DNA of 64,000 nucleotides from an uncultured Chthonomonadales bacterium (GCA_938005745.1 CALLMM010000001.1:411248-475247); one strand, 5' to 3'; positions 20,701 through 30,229 are shown, numbered from the stretch's first letter. Program-made: numbers and translations. The notes: generated from the letters alone by a model not told the origin.

Positions 20701-21189
20701 CTACGGACGGCAGGAGGTGCTCTCCTGCGGCTCCTCCCGCTTGTGATGGAAAGTCCAGTACTTGTTGGCGAGAAAGTTCCAGAACGCCACGAAGACCACG
20801 GCAACCAGCTTGGCGATATTCAGATGCAACAGCGAGGGATTTTCGCGATGATAGAGGTCGCCGGTCATCAAAAACAGCATCGTTTTCATGATAAGGAAGT
20901 TGAGCACAAGACCGACAATATTCACGGCGACAAATTTGGCGTACTGCTCGTGCCGCCGGCCGCTGCCCAGTCCGCGAAACGTCCAGAGGCTGTTCCAGAT
21001 AAAGCCGTTCGTCACCGCCATCATAAACGAGACGACCTGCGCAGCCATCCAGTGCCATCCAGCCAGCTTTACCAGCAGGTTGAACAGCCCTACATCTATG
21101 AGCATGCTGGTAAAGCCGATCATACAGAATTTGACAAACTGCCGGACGCCTCGACGCTGAAGTAGAGAGGGTAGCGCGGCTTGAATCAT
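20701..21189 (-). CDS. GtrA-family membrane protein
   Basis: 162 residues with four helices. FVKFCMIGFTSMLIDVGLFNLLV, NFIW-type NGFIWNSLWTF and NFLANKYWTFHH match the GtrA family. Members flip or help transfer polyprenyl-linked sugars for surface polysaccharide or teichoic-type decoration. An AAAGGA site precedes the ATG. It lies 68 bases upstream of scpA on the same strand. Confidence 0.9.
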   Translation of the reverse strand: MIQAALPSLLQRRGVRQFVKFCMIGFTSMLIDVGLFNLLVKLAGWHWMAAQVVSFMMAVTNGFIWNSLWTFRGLGSGRRHEQYAKFVAVNIVGLVLNFLIMKTMLFLMTGDLYHRENPSLLHLNIAKLVAVVFVAFWNFLANKYWTFHHKREEPQESTSCRP

Positions 21190-21296
21190 ATGCTTCCTTT
21201 CTCCGGCGCGGCGGAGCGGCCCGCGCGGGATTACGGAGATTATACCATAGCCTCCCCGTAAACAGGAGAGCTTTGATGAGTTTGCCGGCCTTCTCC

Positions 21297-21326
21297 TTGA
21301 CAGCCCGCCTCTCTTCTGTTTATAAT
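21297..21326 (+). promoter_or_regulatory. Consensus sigma70 promoter for pgpH-ybeY
   Basis: TTGACA (21297-21302) and TATAAT (21321-21326) with an 18-base spacer, both perfect matches. The predicted start is near 21333, leaving a leader of about 160 bases. Confidence 0.85.
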
Positions 21327-21332
21327 TGCAGA

Positions 21333-21495
21333 GTCGGCTATATTTCGTAAAATGGTTGCAGGGATCGAGGGAGACAACGCGGACTCATCGTCTGCAGGCA
21401 ACCGGCGAAACGCGGGACAACGCACGGCGCAACCGCTCTATCCGCGTCTTTTTGCCGAGTGAGATCGGCGGAATGTTTTTGCGTCAACAAACCCA
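21333..21495 (+). other. Long 5' leader of pgpH with a possible stem
   Basis: Between the promoter and the ATG at 21496 there are about 160 untranslated bases. GGTTGC near 21353 can pair with GCAACC near 21400. No ribosome site is visible just before the ATG. I do not recognise a known riboswitch. Confidence 0.4.
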
Positions 21496-23793
21496 ATGAC
21501 CAGTCATCTCCTTCGTTCGTTCAGAATCAGAAAGCGTAAAAAACGGAGCGGACCGCGACCGGCGGTCAGGCTGCCGTTCGATGCGCGTCGTCTGGCGCTG
21601 GGCATTGTCACGGTAATCACCCTGACATTCCTGATGTCCATCCATTTCCTGCCCGACCGCGTCACGCTCACCCTCGGCGACCGCAGCCCGACCGAGATAC
21701 GCGCCCCTCGCAGCGTCACCTACACCGACACGGAAGCCACCGCGCGCCTGCGGGAGACCGTCGCCGCGCGCGTCGAGAAGGTCTACGACTTCGACCCCAC
21801 CGCCCTCGCGCAGGCGACCCACGCGCTGTCGCAGCTCTTCGACCGGGTAGCCTACGTCCGCGAAGACCGCTCTCTCCCCTCCATGGACCGCAAGGTCGAG
21901 CGTCTCTCCGCCGAGTTCGGCGCCGTCTACACGCCCGCTCAGCTTCGCTATCTCCTGTCGGCTCCTACCGCCACGCTGGAGCGGCTGGAACTCAACGCCC
22001 GGCGGCTGGTGGAAGACGCGATGGAGAAGGAGATACGCAACAACACCGAAGACCTGAAGCACGCCAAAGCCGCCTACGACGAAAACGCGCAGCAGATCGC
22101 CGGCACAAAAGCCGATTTTTCGATCCTGCAGGCGATCGGGGCGCAGGCGCTGCGCCCCACCCACATCTTCAATCGGCGCAAAACCGAAAACCGCGCGGAG
22201 CTCCTGCGGCGCAGCACGCCCGCGGTCACCGGCGCGATCCGGATGCACGACGTCATCATCCGGCAGGGCGAGGTCTTCACCCAGCTTCATCTGGACAAGT
22301 GCGCCGCGCTGGGGCTGGTCAACCCGCGCATCACGCCGGTAACCGGCTTCTCGCTGTTCCTGCTGGCGGCGGCGATGGTGTCGGTAGTCGGCGTCTTCAT
22401 CCGCCGCGCGCGCCCCGCCATCTACCACAACCCGCGCCGCCTCTTCCTGCTCGCCGTGCTGGTGATCTCCAGCGTCTTCGGCTTGAAGATCTTCGGCAAC
22501 ATGCTGGGGCTGTCGCTGTCGGGCGTGCAGTTCGGGTACCTGGGGATGATGACGGTGGTGGCGGCGGGCATGATGATCGCGGTGCTGCTGGACGCCTCCC
22601 TCGCCGTGCTGGTGACCGCGCTGCTGGCGGTCATCTCCGGGCTGATCATGAACCACGAGATTCGCTTCCCGGTGATGACCCTGTTCAGCAGCCTGGTCGG
22701 AATCTACAGCGTCTCCAACATCCGGGATCGCGGACACCTGCTGCGGGCATGGATCGCCCTCAGCGCGGCGAACCTGGCGCTGGTCTGGGTGGTCGGGGGG
22801 CTGCTCGGCGACACCCTGCAGGAGATGATCACCGGGTCGGCATGGGCGGCGCTGGCGGCGACGCTGGCGGTTCCCATCTTCTTCTTCGGCGTAACCGTGC
22901 TGGAGAAGCCTTTCGGCATCCTGACCCATATCTGGCTGCTGGAGCTTTCGGCTTCCGAGAGACCCCTGCTCCGGAAACTGTGCGTGACCGCCCCCGGCAC
23001 CTACGCGCACAGCATCGCGGTCGGCAATCTGGCGGAGGCGGCTGCCGACGCCATCGGCGCCGACTCGCTCTTCTGCCGGGTCGCCAGCTACTATCACGAC
23101 ATCGGGAAGATGCGCCGCCCCCACTGCTTCATCGAGAATCAGCGCGGCGAAAATATTCATGACCGCCTCAACCCCTCCCTCTCCGCCCTCATTATCGCCT
23201 CCCATGTCCGCGACGGGCTGGAGATGGCGGACGAGTACCAGCTGCCCCGACAGATCAAGGATATCATCGCCGAACACCACGGAACCAGCCTGATCCGCTA
23301 CTTCTACCATCTGGCGTTGGTCGAGAGCGGCTCGATGGAGCCGGATCGCATCCTCGAACAGCACTTCCGCTACGAGGGACCGCGCCCGCAGACCCGCGAA
23401 AGCGGCATCATCATGCTGGCGGACACCGTCGAGGCGGCGGCGCGCTGCCTGAACAAGCCGACCCTGGCGCGCATTCAGAGCCTGGTGGAGTCGCTGATAC
23501 ACGAGAAGCTGACGGACGGTCAACTGGACGACTGCGACCTGACGCTCAAGGATATTCAGAAGATTCAGGCGGCGTTCGTGCGCATCCTCTCCGGCATGCT
23601 GCACGGGCGCAAGGACTACCCGGAACTGCCGCGCGCCGAAACGACGATGGCGAATCCCGCCCGGGTCCCGATGCTGAACCTGAAAGAGCCAGACCAGGAA
23701 GGTCCCGATGCCGATTACTATCGCCAGAGCGCTCAAGCGGCGCATGAGAACGACCCGCTTACGGCAAGCCGCACAGACGACCCTGCGCATTGA
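21496..23793 (+). CDS. PgpH-like membrane HD-domain phosphodiesterase (cyclic-di-AMP hydrolase family)
   Basis: 765 residues. An N-terminal helix (about 36-54) is followed by an extracytoplasmic 7TMR-HDED region to about 275, seven helices (about 280-480) and a cytoplasmic HD domain. The HD domain shows YAHSIAVGNLAEAA, YYHDIGK with the metal-binding His-Asp, IIASHVRDGLEMA and IIAEHHG. This is the PgpH layout, and PgpH cleaves cyclic-di-AMP, which controls potassium and osmotic balance. The start has no clear Shine-Dalgarno site. The end overlaps ybeY by 86 bases in another frame. Confidence 0.92.
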   Translation: MTSHLLRSFRIRKRKKRSGPRPAVRLPFDARRLALGIVTVITLTFLMSIHFLPDRVTLTLGDRSPTEIRAPRSVTYTDTEATARLRETVAARVEKVYDFDPTALAQATHALSQLFDRVAYVREDRSLPSMDRKVERLSAEFGAVYTPAQLRYLLSAPTATLERLELNARRLVEDAMEKEIRNNTEDLKHAKAAYDENAQQIAGTKADFSILQAIGAQALRPTHIFNRRKTENRAELLRRSTPAVTGAIRMHDVIIRQGEVFTQLHLDKCAALGLVNPRITPVTGFSLFLLAAAMVSVVGVFIRRARPAIYHNPRRLFLLAVLVISSVFGLKIFGNMLGLSLSGVQFGYLGMMTVVAAGMMIAVLLDASLAVLVTALLAVISGLIMNHEIRFPVMTLFSSLVGIYSVSNIRDRGHLLRAWIALSAANLALVWVVGGLLGDTLQEMITGSAWAALAATLAVPIFFFGVTVLEKPFGILTHIWLLELSASERPLLRKLCVTAPGTYAHSIAVGNLAEAAADAIGADSLFCRVASYYHDIGKMRRPHCFIENQRGENIHDRLNPSLSALIIASHVRDGLEMADEYQLPRQIKDIIAEHHGTSLIRYFYHLALVESGSMEPDRILEQHFRYEGPRPQTRESGIIMLADTVEAAARCLNKPTLARIQSLVESLIHEKLTDGQLDDCDLTLKDIQKIQAAFVRILSGMLHGRKDYPELPRAETTMANPARVPMLNLKEPDQEGPDADYYRQSAQAAHENDPLTASRTDDPAH

Positions 23794-24187
23794 GGGCGCG
23801 CCCCGCGCCGAAGTCAGCCTGCTGTTGACCGACGACGCCGCCATCCATGCGCTCAATCGCGACTATCGCGGCAAGGACCGCCCGACCGATGTGCTCTCCT
23901 TCGCGCAGCGCGACCAGCAGCCGGACGCCCCCCCGATCCCCTCGCGCCTCTTCCCCGCAGAGATCCTCGGCGACGTGGTGATCTCGGTGGAGACCGCCGA
24001 ACGACAGGCGCGCGCGCGGGGAGTCCCTCTGGAGGAGGAGCTGGCGCACCTCGCCGTACACGGCATCCTGCACCTGCTGGGCTATGAGGACGAGACCGAG
24101 GCGGGCGCGGAGGAGATGCGCCGCCGCGAAGAGCGGGTCATGCAGATGCTGCCGCCGCTGCCGCGAGAGCGGGAAGCGGGCGTCTAG
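23708..24187 (+). CDS. ybeY: Endoribonuclease YbeY (16S rRNA maturation)
   Basis: 159 residues. YbeY trims rRNA and takes part in ribosome quality control. LNRDYRGKDRPTDVLSFA and EILGDVVIS are diagnostic. The zinc motif reads HGILHLLGYED, whereas family members normally end in GYDH. The third His ligand is thus replaced by Asp or supplied nearby. AGGAAGG lies just before the ATG, inside the end of pgpH. Clustering of pgpH, ybeY, dgkA and corC is common in bacteria and supports the call. Confidence 0.93.
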   Translation: MPITIARALKRRMRTTRLRQAAQTTLRIEGAPRAEVSLLLTDDAAIHALNRDYRGKDRPTDVLSFAQRDQQPDAPPIPSRLFPAEILGDVVISVETAERQARARGVPLEEELAHLAVHGILHLLGYEDETEAGAEEMRRREERVMQMLPPLPREREAGV

Positions 24188-24354
24188 CGCGCTGAAAGCG
24201 ACCGCATCGCGGGTCGAAAGACGATTATTTGGGGAGGCAAGGAGGAGAATTTGTGGGAAGTTACCGAGTATAATGGCACTTATCCGTGCGTTTACCCGGT
24301 ATAGCTCATTCGGATACAGCGCGATCTCTCGCCGGTCAGACAGGAGCAGGCACA

Positions 24355-25182
24355 TTGCGGCGCAAGCGCCCGCAAGATAGTTTTAAGTACGCCGCCGAAG
24401 GAATACTGCACTGCTTTCGCACGCAGCGGCATATGCAGTTTCACTTCATCATGCTCGTGCTGGTGCTGGCGTCCGGACTGCTGCTGGGGCTGGATACGCG
24501 GGATATGCTGATCCTGCTCTTCTGCATCAGTCTGGTGATCGCGACCGAGATGGTCAACACGGCGGTCGAGACCGTCGTGGACATGATCACGCAGACCTAT
24601 CACCCGCTGGCAAAGCTCGCCAAAGATGTGGCGGCGGGGGCGGTGCTGATCGCGTCGGCGAACGCTGCCATCGCCGGCGTGCTGATCTTTTTCGGCAGCG
24701 ACAGACTGCAGAACATACAGGGAGCGGTTCAGAAGGAGTTCAGCCCGGATGTGATGGTGGTGCTGGTGGTCGGCATCCTGGTATTGACCGTCACCGTCAT
24801 CATCTCCAAACTGTTGACCGGGCGTTCCAACCCCGGGCTGTGGCACGGTGGTGTCATCAGCGGGCACAGCGCCATCGGCTTTTTTCTGGCGGTTACCATC
24901 ATCTTCACCTCCGGAAATCGCTTTGTGGCGCTGCTGGCGCTGCTGATGGCGGTCATCATCGCGCAGAGCCGCGTGGAAGCGGGAGTGCATACCATTCAGG
25001 AGGTTGTGCTGGGAGCCGTCATCGCCATCTTCCTCACCGCCTCCGTCTACTGGCTGATGCCGTATGTGCGCGCGCATATCCTGCGCCCCTCCCCACCCAC
25101 GCCCACAGCGACTCGGGTTGAGAAGGAAGTGCCTTTCATCTATGCGTCCAAAACACCATACCGACACCGACGACGTTCCTGA
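24355..25182 (+). CDS. Fused DgkA-type lipid kinase and PAP2 phosphatase
   Basis: 275 residues. Residues 1-120 match the small DgkA/undecaprenol kinase family (SFKYAAEGILHCFRTQRH, then ATEMVNTAVETVVDMI). Residues 140-250 are a PAP2 domain with ISGHSAIGFF and SRVEAGVHTIQEVVLG. One protein could phosphorylate and dephosphorylate undecaprenol-type lipids and so recycle the cell-wall carrier. I chose the TTG at 24355 because an AGGAG site lies seven bases upstream and the family starts with the same RRKRPQDSF context. The longer frame to 24286 has no site. Confidence 0.88.
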   Translation: MRRKRPQDSFKYAAEGILHCFRTQRHMQFHFIMLVLVLASGLLLGLDTRDMLILLFCISLVIATEMVNTAVETVVDMITQTYHPLAKLAKDVAAGAVLIASANAAIAGVLIFFGSDRLQNIQGAVQKEFSPDVMVVLVVGILVLTVTVIISKLLTGRSNPGLWHGGVISGHSAIGFFLAVTIIFTSGNRFVALLALLMAVIIAQSRVEAGVHTIQEVVLGAVIAIFLTASVYWLMPYVRAHILRPSPPTPTATRVEKEVPFIYASKTPYRHRRRS

Positions 25183-26755
25183 ACGCCCGGACGGCGTGCC
25201 GGAACGTCAGCGCGTCCTCTCTCTCCGACACCGGCGCTCGCGCGGCACACGCCTCCGGAAGCCGGAGCCGCCACAGGAGGGTACGCGCGTCCTCCGAAGC
25301 AGCGGCTGGGTTCTGCTGGCGGCCGCGCTGATGATCCCCGGCTTCCTGCTGCTCGAAACCGATGTTCTGGCTCAGAACGGCGCTTCGCCGCAAAACGCAG
25401 CCCGGCAGTCCGCCATCGCGCGCGATCTGCTCATCGTCGGCGCGCTGGTGATCATTAACGGACTCTTCGCCATGGCGGAGGCGGCGCTGCTCACCGTGCG
25501 CCGCACACGCATCGAGCAGCTGGTGGAGGAGGGCAATCGCCGCGCAAAGATCGTCGCGCAGATGCTCAACGACCCGACCCGCATGCTCTCCACCCTGCAG
25601 GTCGGCGTTACTCTCATCAGCCTCTTCAGCGCGGGCGCGGCGGCGGAGAGCGCGGTTCAGCCGTTCGGCAGCTTCCTGCGGGAGACGCTGCCGTTTCTGG
25701 GATCGAGCGCGGCTCCCATCGCCTTTTTCACCGTCATCTTCTCCCTGACCCTCGTCACGCTGGTCATCGGGGAGATCACTCCCAAAAGCATCGCCGTCCG
25801 ACACCCGGAGACCATCGCCCTGCTCTGCGCCTACCCCATCCGCGGGCTGCAGACCCTGATCACGCCGCTGGTCGGGTTCGTTACCTATGTCTCCAACCTC
25901 TTCGTCAGACCCTTCGGCGGAACCGCCAGCTTCTCCCCGACCGCCCTCAGCGAGGATGAGCTGAAGATCATGGTCGAGCAGAGCGAAGAGCATGGCGTCA
26001 TCGAGCCGGAAGAGAAGGAGATGATCCACAAGGTCTTCGACTTCGCCGATACGGTCGTGCGCCGCGTCATGACCCCCCGCCTCGACATCACCGCCGTCGA
26101 AGCCGATGTCAGCTTCGGGGAGCTGATCCGGGTCGCCTCCGAATCGGGACACTCGCGGCTGCCCGTCTATGACGACAACCTCGATAACATCATCGGCGTG
26201 GTGCACGTCAAGGATGTCCTCAAAGCCATGTACGCACAGGCGGAGACGACCCGCATCCGGGATATCCTGCGGCAGCCCTACTTCATTCCCGAAAATAAGC
26301 GGGTGGACGATCTGCTGCAGGAGTTTCGCCGGAACAAGCTTCAGTTTGCCGTCGTAAGAGATGAGTACGGCACGGTTACCGGCGTGGTCACCATTGAAGA
26401 CCTGCTGGAGGAGATCGTCGGCGAAATTCAGGACGAGTACGATCAGGAAGAGCCTACCGTTCGACAGGTGGACCCCAACACCTGCATTGTGGACGCCCGC
26501 ATGAACCTGGCGGACTTCAACGACCGGATGGGAGCGGAACTGCCGGTGGAAGAGGCGGACACCCTGGGCGGATTTGTCTTCGGACTGCTGGGACATCAGC
26601 CCGCACAGGGCGAAACCGCCCGCTGGAACGGGCTGGAGTTCTGCGTGGAGGCGACCGACGGACGGCGGATCCAGCGCGTGCGCGTCATCCAGAACCCCTC
26701 GCACACGCCGACATCCACGGAGGAAGAGGAGAACCGCGACAGCGGGTCGGTTTGA
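25142..26755 (+). CDS. CorC/HlyC (CNNM-type) membrane protein with CBS domains
   Basis: 537 residues. A basic N-terminus is followed by a helix, a DUF21/CNNM membrane domain (about 95-290: NGLFAMAEAALLTVR, GEITPKSIAVRHPE), two CBS domains (about 310-430: RRVMTPRLDI, FRRNKLQFAVVRDEYGTVTGVVT) and a CorC_HlyC domain at the end. Such proteins export magnesium or cobalt. The ATG at 25142 overlaps the previous gene by 41 bases and has a GAAGGAAG site. The N-terminal 60 residues are unusually Arg/Pro-rich. Confidence 0.9.
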   Translation: MRPKHHTDTDDVPERPDGVPERQRVLSLRHRRSRGTRLRKPEPPQEGTRVLRSSGWVLLAAALMIPGFLLLETDVLAQNGASPQNAARQSAIARDLLIVGALVIINGLFAMAEAALLTVRRTRIEQLVEEGNRRAKIVAQMLNDPTRMLSTLQVGVTLISLFSAGAAAESAVQPFGSFLRETLPFLGSSAAPIAFFTVIFSLTLVTLVIGEITPKSIAVRHPETIALLCAYPIRGLQTLITPLVGFVTYVSNLFVRPFGGTASFSPTALSEDELKIMVEQSEEHGVIEPEEKEMIHKVFDFADTVVRRVMTPRLDITAVEADVSFGELIRVASESGHSRLPVYDDNLDNIIGVVHVKDVLKAMYAQAETTRIRDILRQPYFIPENKRVDDLLQEFRRNKLQFAVVRDEYGTVTGVVTIEDLLEEIVGEIQDEYDQEEPTVRQVDPNTCIVDARMNLADFNDRMGAELPVEEADTLGGFVFGLLGHQPAQGETARWNGLEFCVEATDGRRIQRVRVIQNPSHTPTSTEEEENRDSGSV

Positions 26756-26780
26756 CACGCTATGAGCGAGGTGGTATACT
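26752..26780 (+). promoter_or_regulatory. Sigma70 promoter for secA
   Basis: TTGACA (26752-26757), a 17-base spacer and TATACT (26775-26780). The -35 box overlaps the stop region of the corC-type gene. Confidence 0.85.
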
Positions 26781-26794
26781 AACCCGACAATCGG

Positions 26795-26832
26795 AGCCGC
26801 CGATCCCCCTGATGCCGGGGCGAACGGCGGCT
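26795..26832 (+). promoter_or_regulatory. Leader hairpin upstream of secA
   Basis: AGCCGCCG (26795-26802) pairs with CGGCGGCT (26825-26832), with an inner CCCC/GGGG pair. It lies about 10 bases into the predicted transcript and about 95 bases before secA. No T run follows, so a simple terminator is unlikely. Role unknown. Confidence 0.5.
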
Positions 26833-26927
26833 TGCGTTATGCATGAAGAGGGAGACCGCGAAAGAGAGCGGCAGGCGCGCCTGCCCCCGCCCTTCCCGTC
26901 GCGCTCTCCGGAATGAGGCGGCATTCG

Positions 26928-29900
26928 ATGGCACAGTTTCTCCGAAAGCTATTCGACAGCAACGAACGCGACCTGGCGCGGTATAAGAGCGTGGTCGCGA
27001 AGATCAATGCGCTCGAACCCCAGTATGAGAAGATGAGCAACGCCGAACTGCGGGCGAAGACCGACGAGTTCCGCGCCTATGTCCAGAGCGAATGGCAGAA
27101 AAAGCTGGAGCAGATGGAGCGCGAGGGCGTGCTCGAATCCGAGCGGAAAAATAGAACGCGCAAGCTGCTGGATCAGGTGCTCGACTCCATTCTGCCGGAC
27201 GCCTTCGCGCTCGTGCGCGAAGCGGCAAAGCGGACTCTCGGACAGCGCCACTACGACGTACAGCTCATCGGAGGGATGGTCACCCACGACGGGCGCATCG
27301 CCGAACTGAAGACCGGCGAGGGCAAGACCCTGATGGCGACCCTGCCGCTCTTCCTCAACGCTCTCGCCGGACGGGGCGCGCATCTGGTTACCGCCAACGA
27401 CTACCTCTCCAAAGTCGGCGCGGTCTGGATGGGACCAATCTATCACCTGCTGGGGATGACCGTCGGCATCATTCAGGGACAGAGTCCCGAAACCGGCGAC
27501 CTCGGCGGCTCCTATCAGTACGATCCCGACTACATTGATCCCGATCCGCGCTACACCTACTGCCGCCCCATCACCCGGCGCGAAGCCTACTACTGCGACA
27601 TCACCTACGGCACGAATAACGAGTTTGGATTCGACTACCTCCGCGACAACATGACCATGGTGGCGGAGGAGCTGTCCATGCGCGACCTGCACTTCGCCAT
27701 TGTGGACGAGGTGGACAGCATCCTGATTGACGAGGCGCGCACCCCGCTTATCATCTCCGGCATGATCCAGCAGGACACCAGCCTCTACTACGCCGTAGAC
27801 CGCGTGGTGCGCACCATGCGCGCCGGCAAGGAGCCGAAGACCCAGCAGGAGAAGGACGATCCCAACTCCGACCGAAACAACCCCAATATCCACTATCTGG
27901 TAGACGAGAAGCAGAAGACCGTCTCTCTCACCGACGCGGGCGTCGCCAAAGCGGAAGCCATGCTGGGCATCCCCAACCTCTCCGAAGATCCGCGCATGAT
28001 GCACTACATCATCGCTTCCATGAAGGCGCACGCCCTCTTCAAAAAGGACGTGGAGTATATCGTCAAGGACGGCGAAATCATCATCGTGGACGAGTTCACC
28101 GGACGCCTGATGTTCGGACGCCGCTACTCCGACGGTCTCCATCAGGCGATCGAAGCCAAAGAGGGCGTGCAGATCAAGAACGAGTCGCAGACCCTCGCCA
28201 CCATCACTTTCCAGAACCTGTTCCGCATCTACCTGAAACTGGCGGGCATGACCGGAACTGCCAAAACCGAAGAGGATGAGTTCCGCAAAATCTACGGGCT
28301 GGATGTGGTCGTCGTCCCGACCAACAAGCCGATGATCCGCAAAGACCATCCGGATGTGATCTACAAGGTGGCGGAGCACAAGTACCGGGGCATCACCCAG
28401 GAGATCCTGCGTCTCTACACCAAACAGCAGCCCGTTCTGGTCGGCACCCGCTCCATCGAGATCTCAGAACTGGTCTCCGAACGGCTGACGATGGATCGCC
28501 TGCAGGTGCTGGCGATGATCTCACTTATCCGCCCCGTCCTCGAAGCCAGCAAACTCGACAAGGCGAAAAAGGAGAAGTACAGCCAGATCCTCAACACTCC
28601 GCTCGACATCCGATCCCAGAAGACGCCGCCGGAAGAGGAGGAGGAGCGGGGTAAGAGGGCGATTCAGGAGCCGCTCACCCTGCACCGGCTTCAGCCGATC
28701 GCCCGCGAGCTTGGTCTCAACCCCGATCCGCTGCACGAAGAGAATATGCGTAAGCTGATCGAGATGATGGGGCTTGCCGTCACCGACGAAGCCCTCGACC
28801 ATCTTCAGGAGGCGCTGGAGCACGGGATTCCGCACAATGTCCTCAACGCCAAATTCCACGAGAAGGAGGCGATCATCATTGCGGAGGCGGGACGCAAGGG
28901 CGCAGTAACCATCGCCACCAACATGGCGGGGCGGGGCGTGGATATCCTGCTGGGCGGCAAGCCGGAAGATATGGAACTGCCCCCGGGGCAGGACGACACG
29001 CTTCACCCGGCGGACGCAGCGAAGACCGGCGAGGGAGAGGGATCGGCGGAGGCGAACGCGGAGGAGGAGCGGATCCGCTCGTTCCGCCGCGGAGGGCGCA
29101 AGGGAACCGTGCTGGAGTCGGTCGTCACCCTGACGCCGGAGGAGCATCGCAAAGCCGCCGACGAGGTGCGCGCCCTGGGCGGGCTGTTCATTCTGGGAAC
29201 GGAACGCCATGAGAGCCGCCGCATTGACAACCAGCTGCGCGGACGCGCCGGGCGGCAGGGAGATCCGGGCGAGAGCCGGTTCTATGTCTCGCTGGAAGAC
29301 GAACTGTGGCGCCTGTTCGGAGATCGCAGCCAGCATCCCCTGCTGCGCGGCTGGCCCGAAGACCAGGCGATGGATGTCAAGATCTTCTCGCGTCTGATCG
29401 AACGGGCGCAGAAGAAGGTCGAAGAGTACCACTTCGAGGCGCGCAAAAACGTTCTCAACTACGACGACGTGATGAACAAGCAGCGCGACCTGATCTACTC
29501 GCAGCGTCGGCGCATTCTGGAGGGGATGGACCTGCGCGAGACGATCATCTCGTTCCTGCGCCAGACCGTTACCGACGCCGTCGCGATGTTCTGTCCTGCG
29601 GACAATCCGCCGGAATGGGATCTGGACGGGCTGTATCGCGGTCTCGATCAGTACTTCCCGCTGCACAAATATGCCGCGCTGGAGGAGCTTCCGGGCAAAT
29701 CGTATGCGGAGCTGGAGTCGTTCCTGTCGGAGACCATTGAACGCGCCTACTGCGACCGGGAGGCGGAGGTGGCGGCGGTCGCCGGCGATATGGAGGCGAT
29801 GCGGGAACTGGAGCGGCGCGTCGCCCTGGACGTGATCAACCGCAAATGGACCGAGCATCTGGCGAACATAGACTACCTGCGCGAAAACATCGGCTTGCAG

Positions 29901-30212
29901 GGCTACGCCCAGAAAGACCCGCTGCTGATGTACCAGAAGGAAGCCTTCAACATGTTCGAGGAGATGCAGCACGCCATTCAGGATGAGATCGCCCGCTTTA
30001 TGTTCCACTTCCAGCTGGTCAACGAGCCGCCGCCCCCGCGCCGGCAGTATGCCGAGTGGTCGGACGCCTCCGCCCCCGACGCGACCGGCGAGGCGCGCGC
30101 GTCAGGCGGCGCCTCCGCCCGAAAAGGCGCCGGCTCGCGAAAACCGGGACGCAACGATCCCTGCTGGTGTGGAAGCGGCAAAAAGTACAAGCAGTGCCAC
30201 TACCCCAACTAG
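26928..30212 (+). CDS. secA: Preprotein translocase ATPase SecA
   Basis: 1094 residues, longer than the usual 850-950. The motor drives proteins through SecYEG. Motifs are GEGKTLMATLP, DEVDSILIDEARTPLIISG, GTRSIEISELVSERL, TNMAGRGVDI and GRAGRQGDPG. The C-terminal zinc-binding SEC-C tail reads CWCGSGKKYKQCHY. An insert of about 120 residues sits in the second nucleotide-binding fold, between GTRSIE (about 510) and HNVLNAKFHEKEA (about 636). A second acidic insert follows GGKPEDMEL. The ATG at 26928 has GAGG nine bases upstream; an ATG at 26913 is also in frame. Confidence 0.97.
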   Translation: MAQFLRKLFDSNERDLARYKSVVAKINALEPQYEKMSNAELRAKTDEFRAYVQSEWQKKLEQMEREGVLESERKNRTRKLLDQVLDSILPDAFALVREAAKRTLGQRHYDVQLIGGMVTHDGRIAELKTGEGKTLMATLPLFLNALAGRGAHLVTANDYLSKVGAVWMGPIYHLLGMTVGIIQGQSPETGDLGGSYQYDPDYIDPDPRYTYCRPITRREAYYCDITYGTNNEFGFDYLRDNMTMVAEELSMRDLHFAIVDEVDSILIDEARTPLIISGMIQQDTSLYYAVDRVVRTMRAGKEPKTQQEKDDPNSDRNNPNIHYLVDEKQKTVSLTDAGVAKAEAMLGIPNLSEDPRMMHYIIASMKAHALFKKDVEYIVKDGEIIIVDEFTGRLMFGRRYSDGLHQAIEAKEGVQIKNESQTLATITFQNLFRIYLKLAGMTGTAKTEEDEFRKIYGLDVVVVPTNKPMIRKDHPDVIYKVAEHKYRGITQEILRLYTKQQPVLVGTRSIEISELVSERLTMDRLQVLAMISLIRPVLEASKLDKAKKEKYSQILNTPLDIRSQKTPPEEEEERGKRAIQEPLTLHRLQPIARELGLNPDPLHEENMRKLIEMMGLAVTDEALDHLQEALEHGIPHNVLNAKFHEKEAIIIAEAGRKGAVTIATNMAGRGVDILLGGKPEDMELPPGQDDTLHPADAAKTGEGEGSAEANAEEERIRSFRRGGRKGTVLESVVTLTPEEHRKAADEVRALGGLFILGTERHESRRIDNQLRGRAGRQGDPGESRFYVSLEDELWRLFGDRSQHPLLRGWPEDQAMDVKIFSRLIERAQKKVEEYHFEARKNVLNYDDVMNKQRDLIYSQRRRILEGMDLRETIISFLRQTVTDAVAMFCPADNPPEWDLDGLYRGLDQYFPLHKYAALEELPGKSYAELESFLSETIERAYCDREAEVAAVAGDMEAMRELERRVALDVINRKWTEHLANIDYLRENIGLQGYAQKDPLLMYQKEAFNMFEEMQHAIQDEIARFMFHFQLVNEPPPPRRQYAEWSDASAPDATGEARASGGASARKGAGSRKPGRNDPCWCGSGKKYKQCHYPN

Positions 30213-30229
30213 CGTGCGGACACAGCAAA

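Noticed and set aside
21484..23856. 790-residue minus-strand open frame opposite pgpH
   Set aside because: Rich in His, Gln, Arg and Asp with no domains. It is the shadow of the high-G+C pgpH gene, whose motifs are clear.
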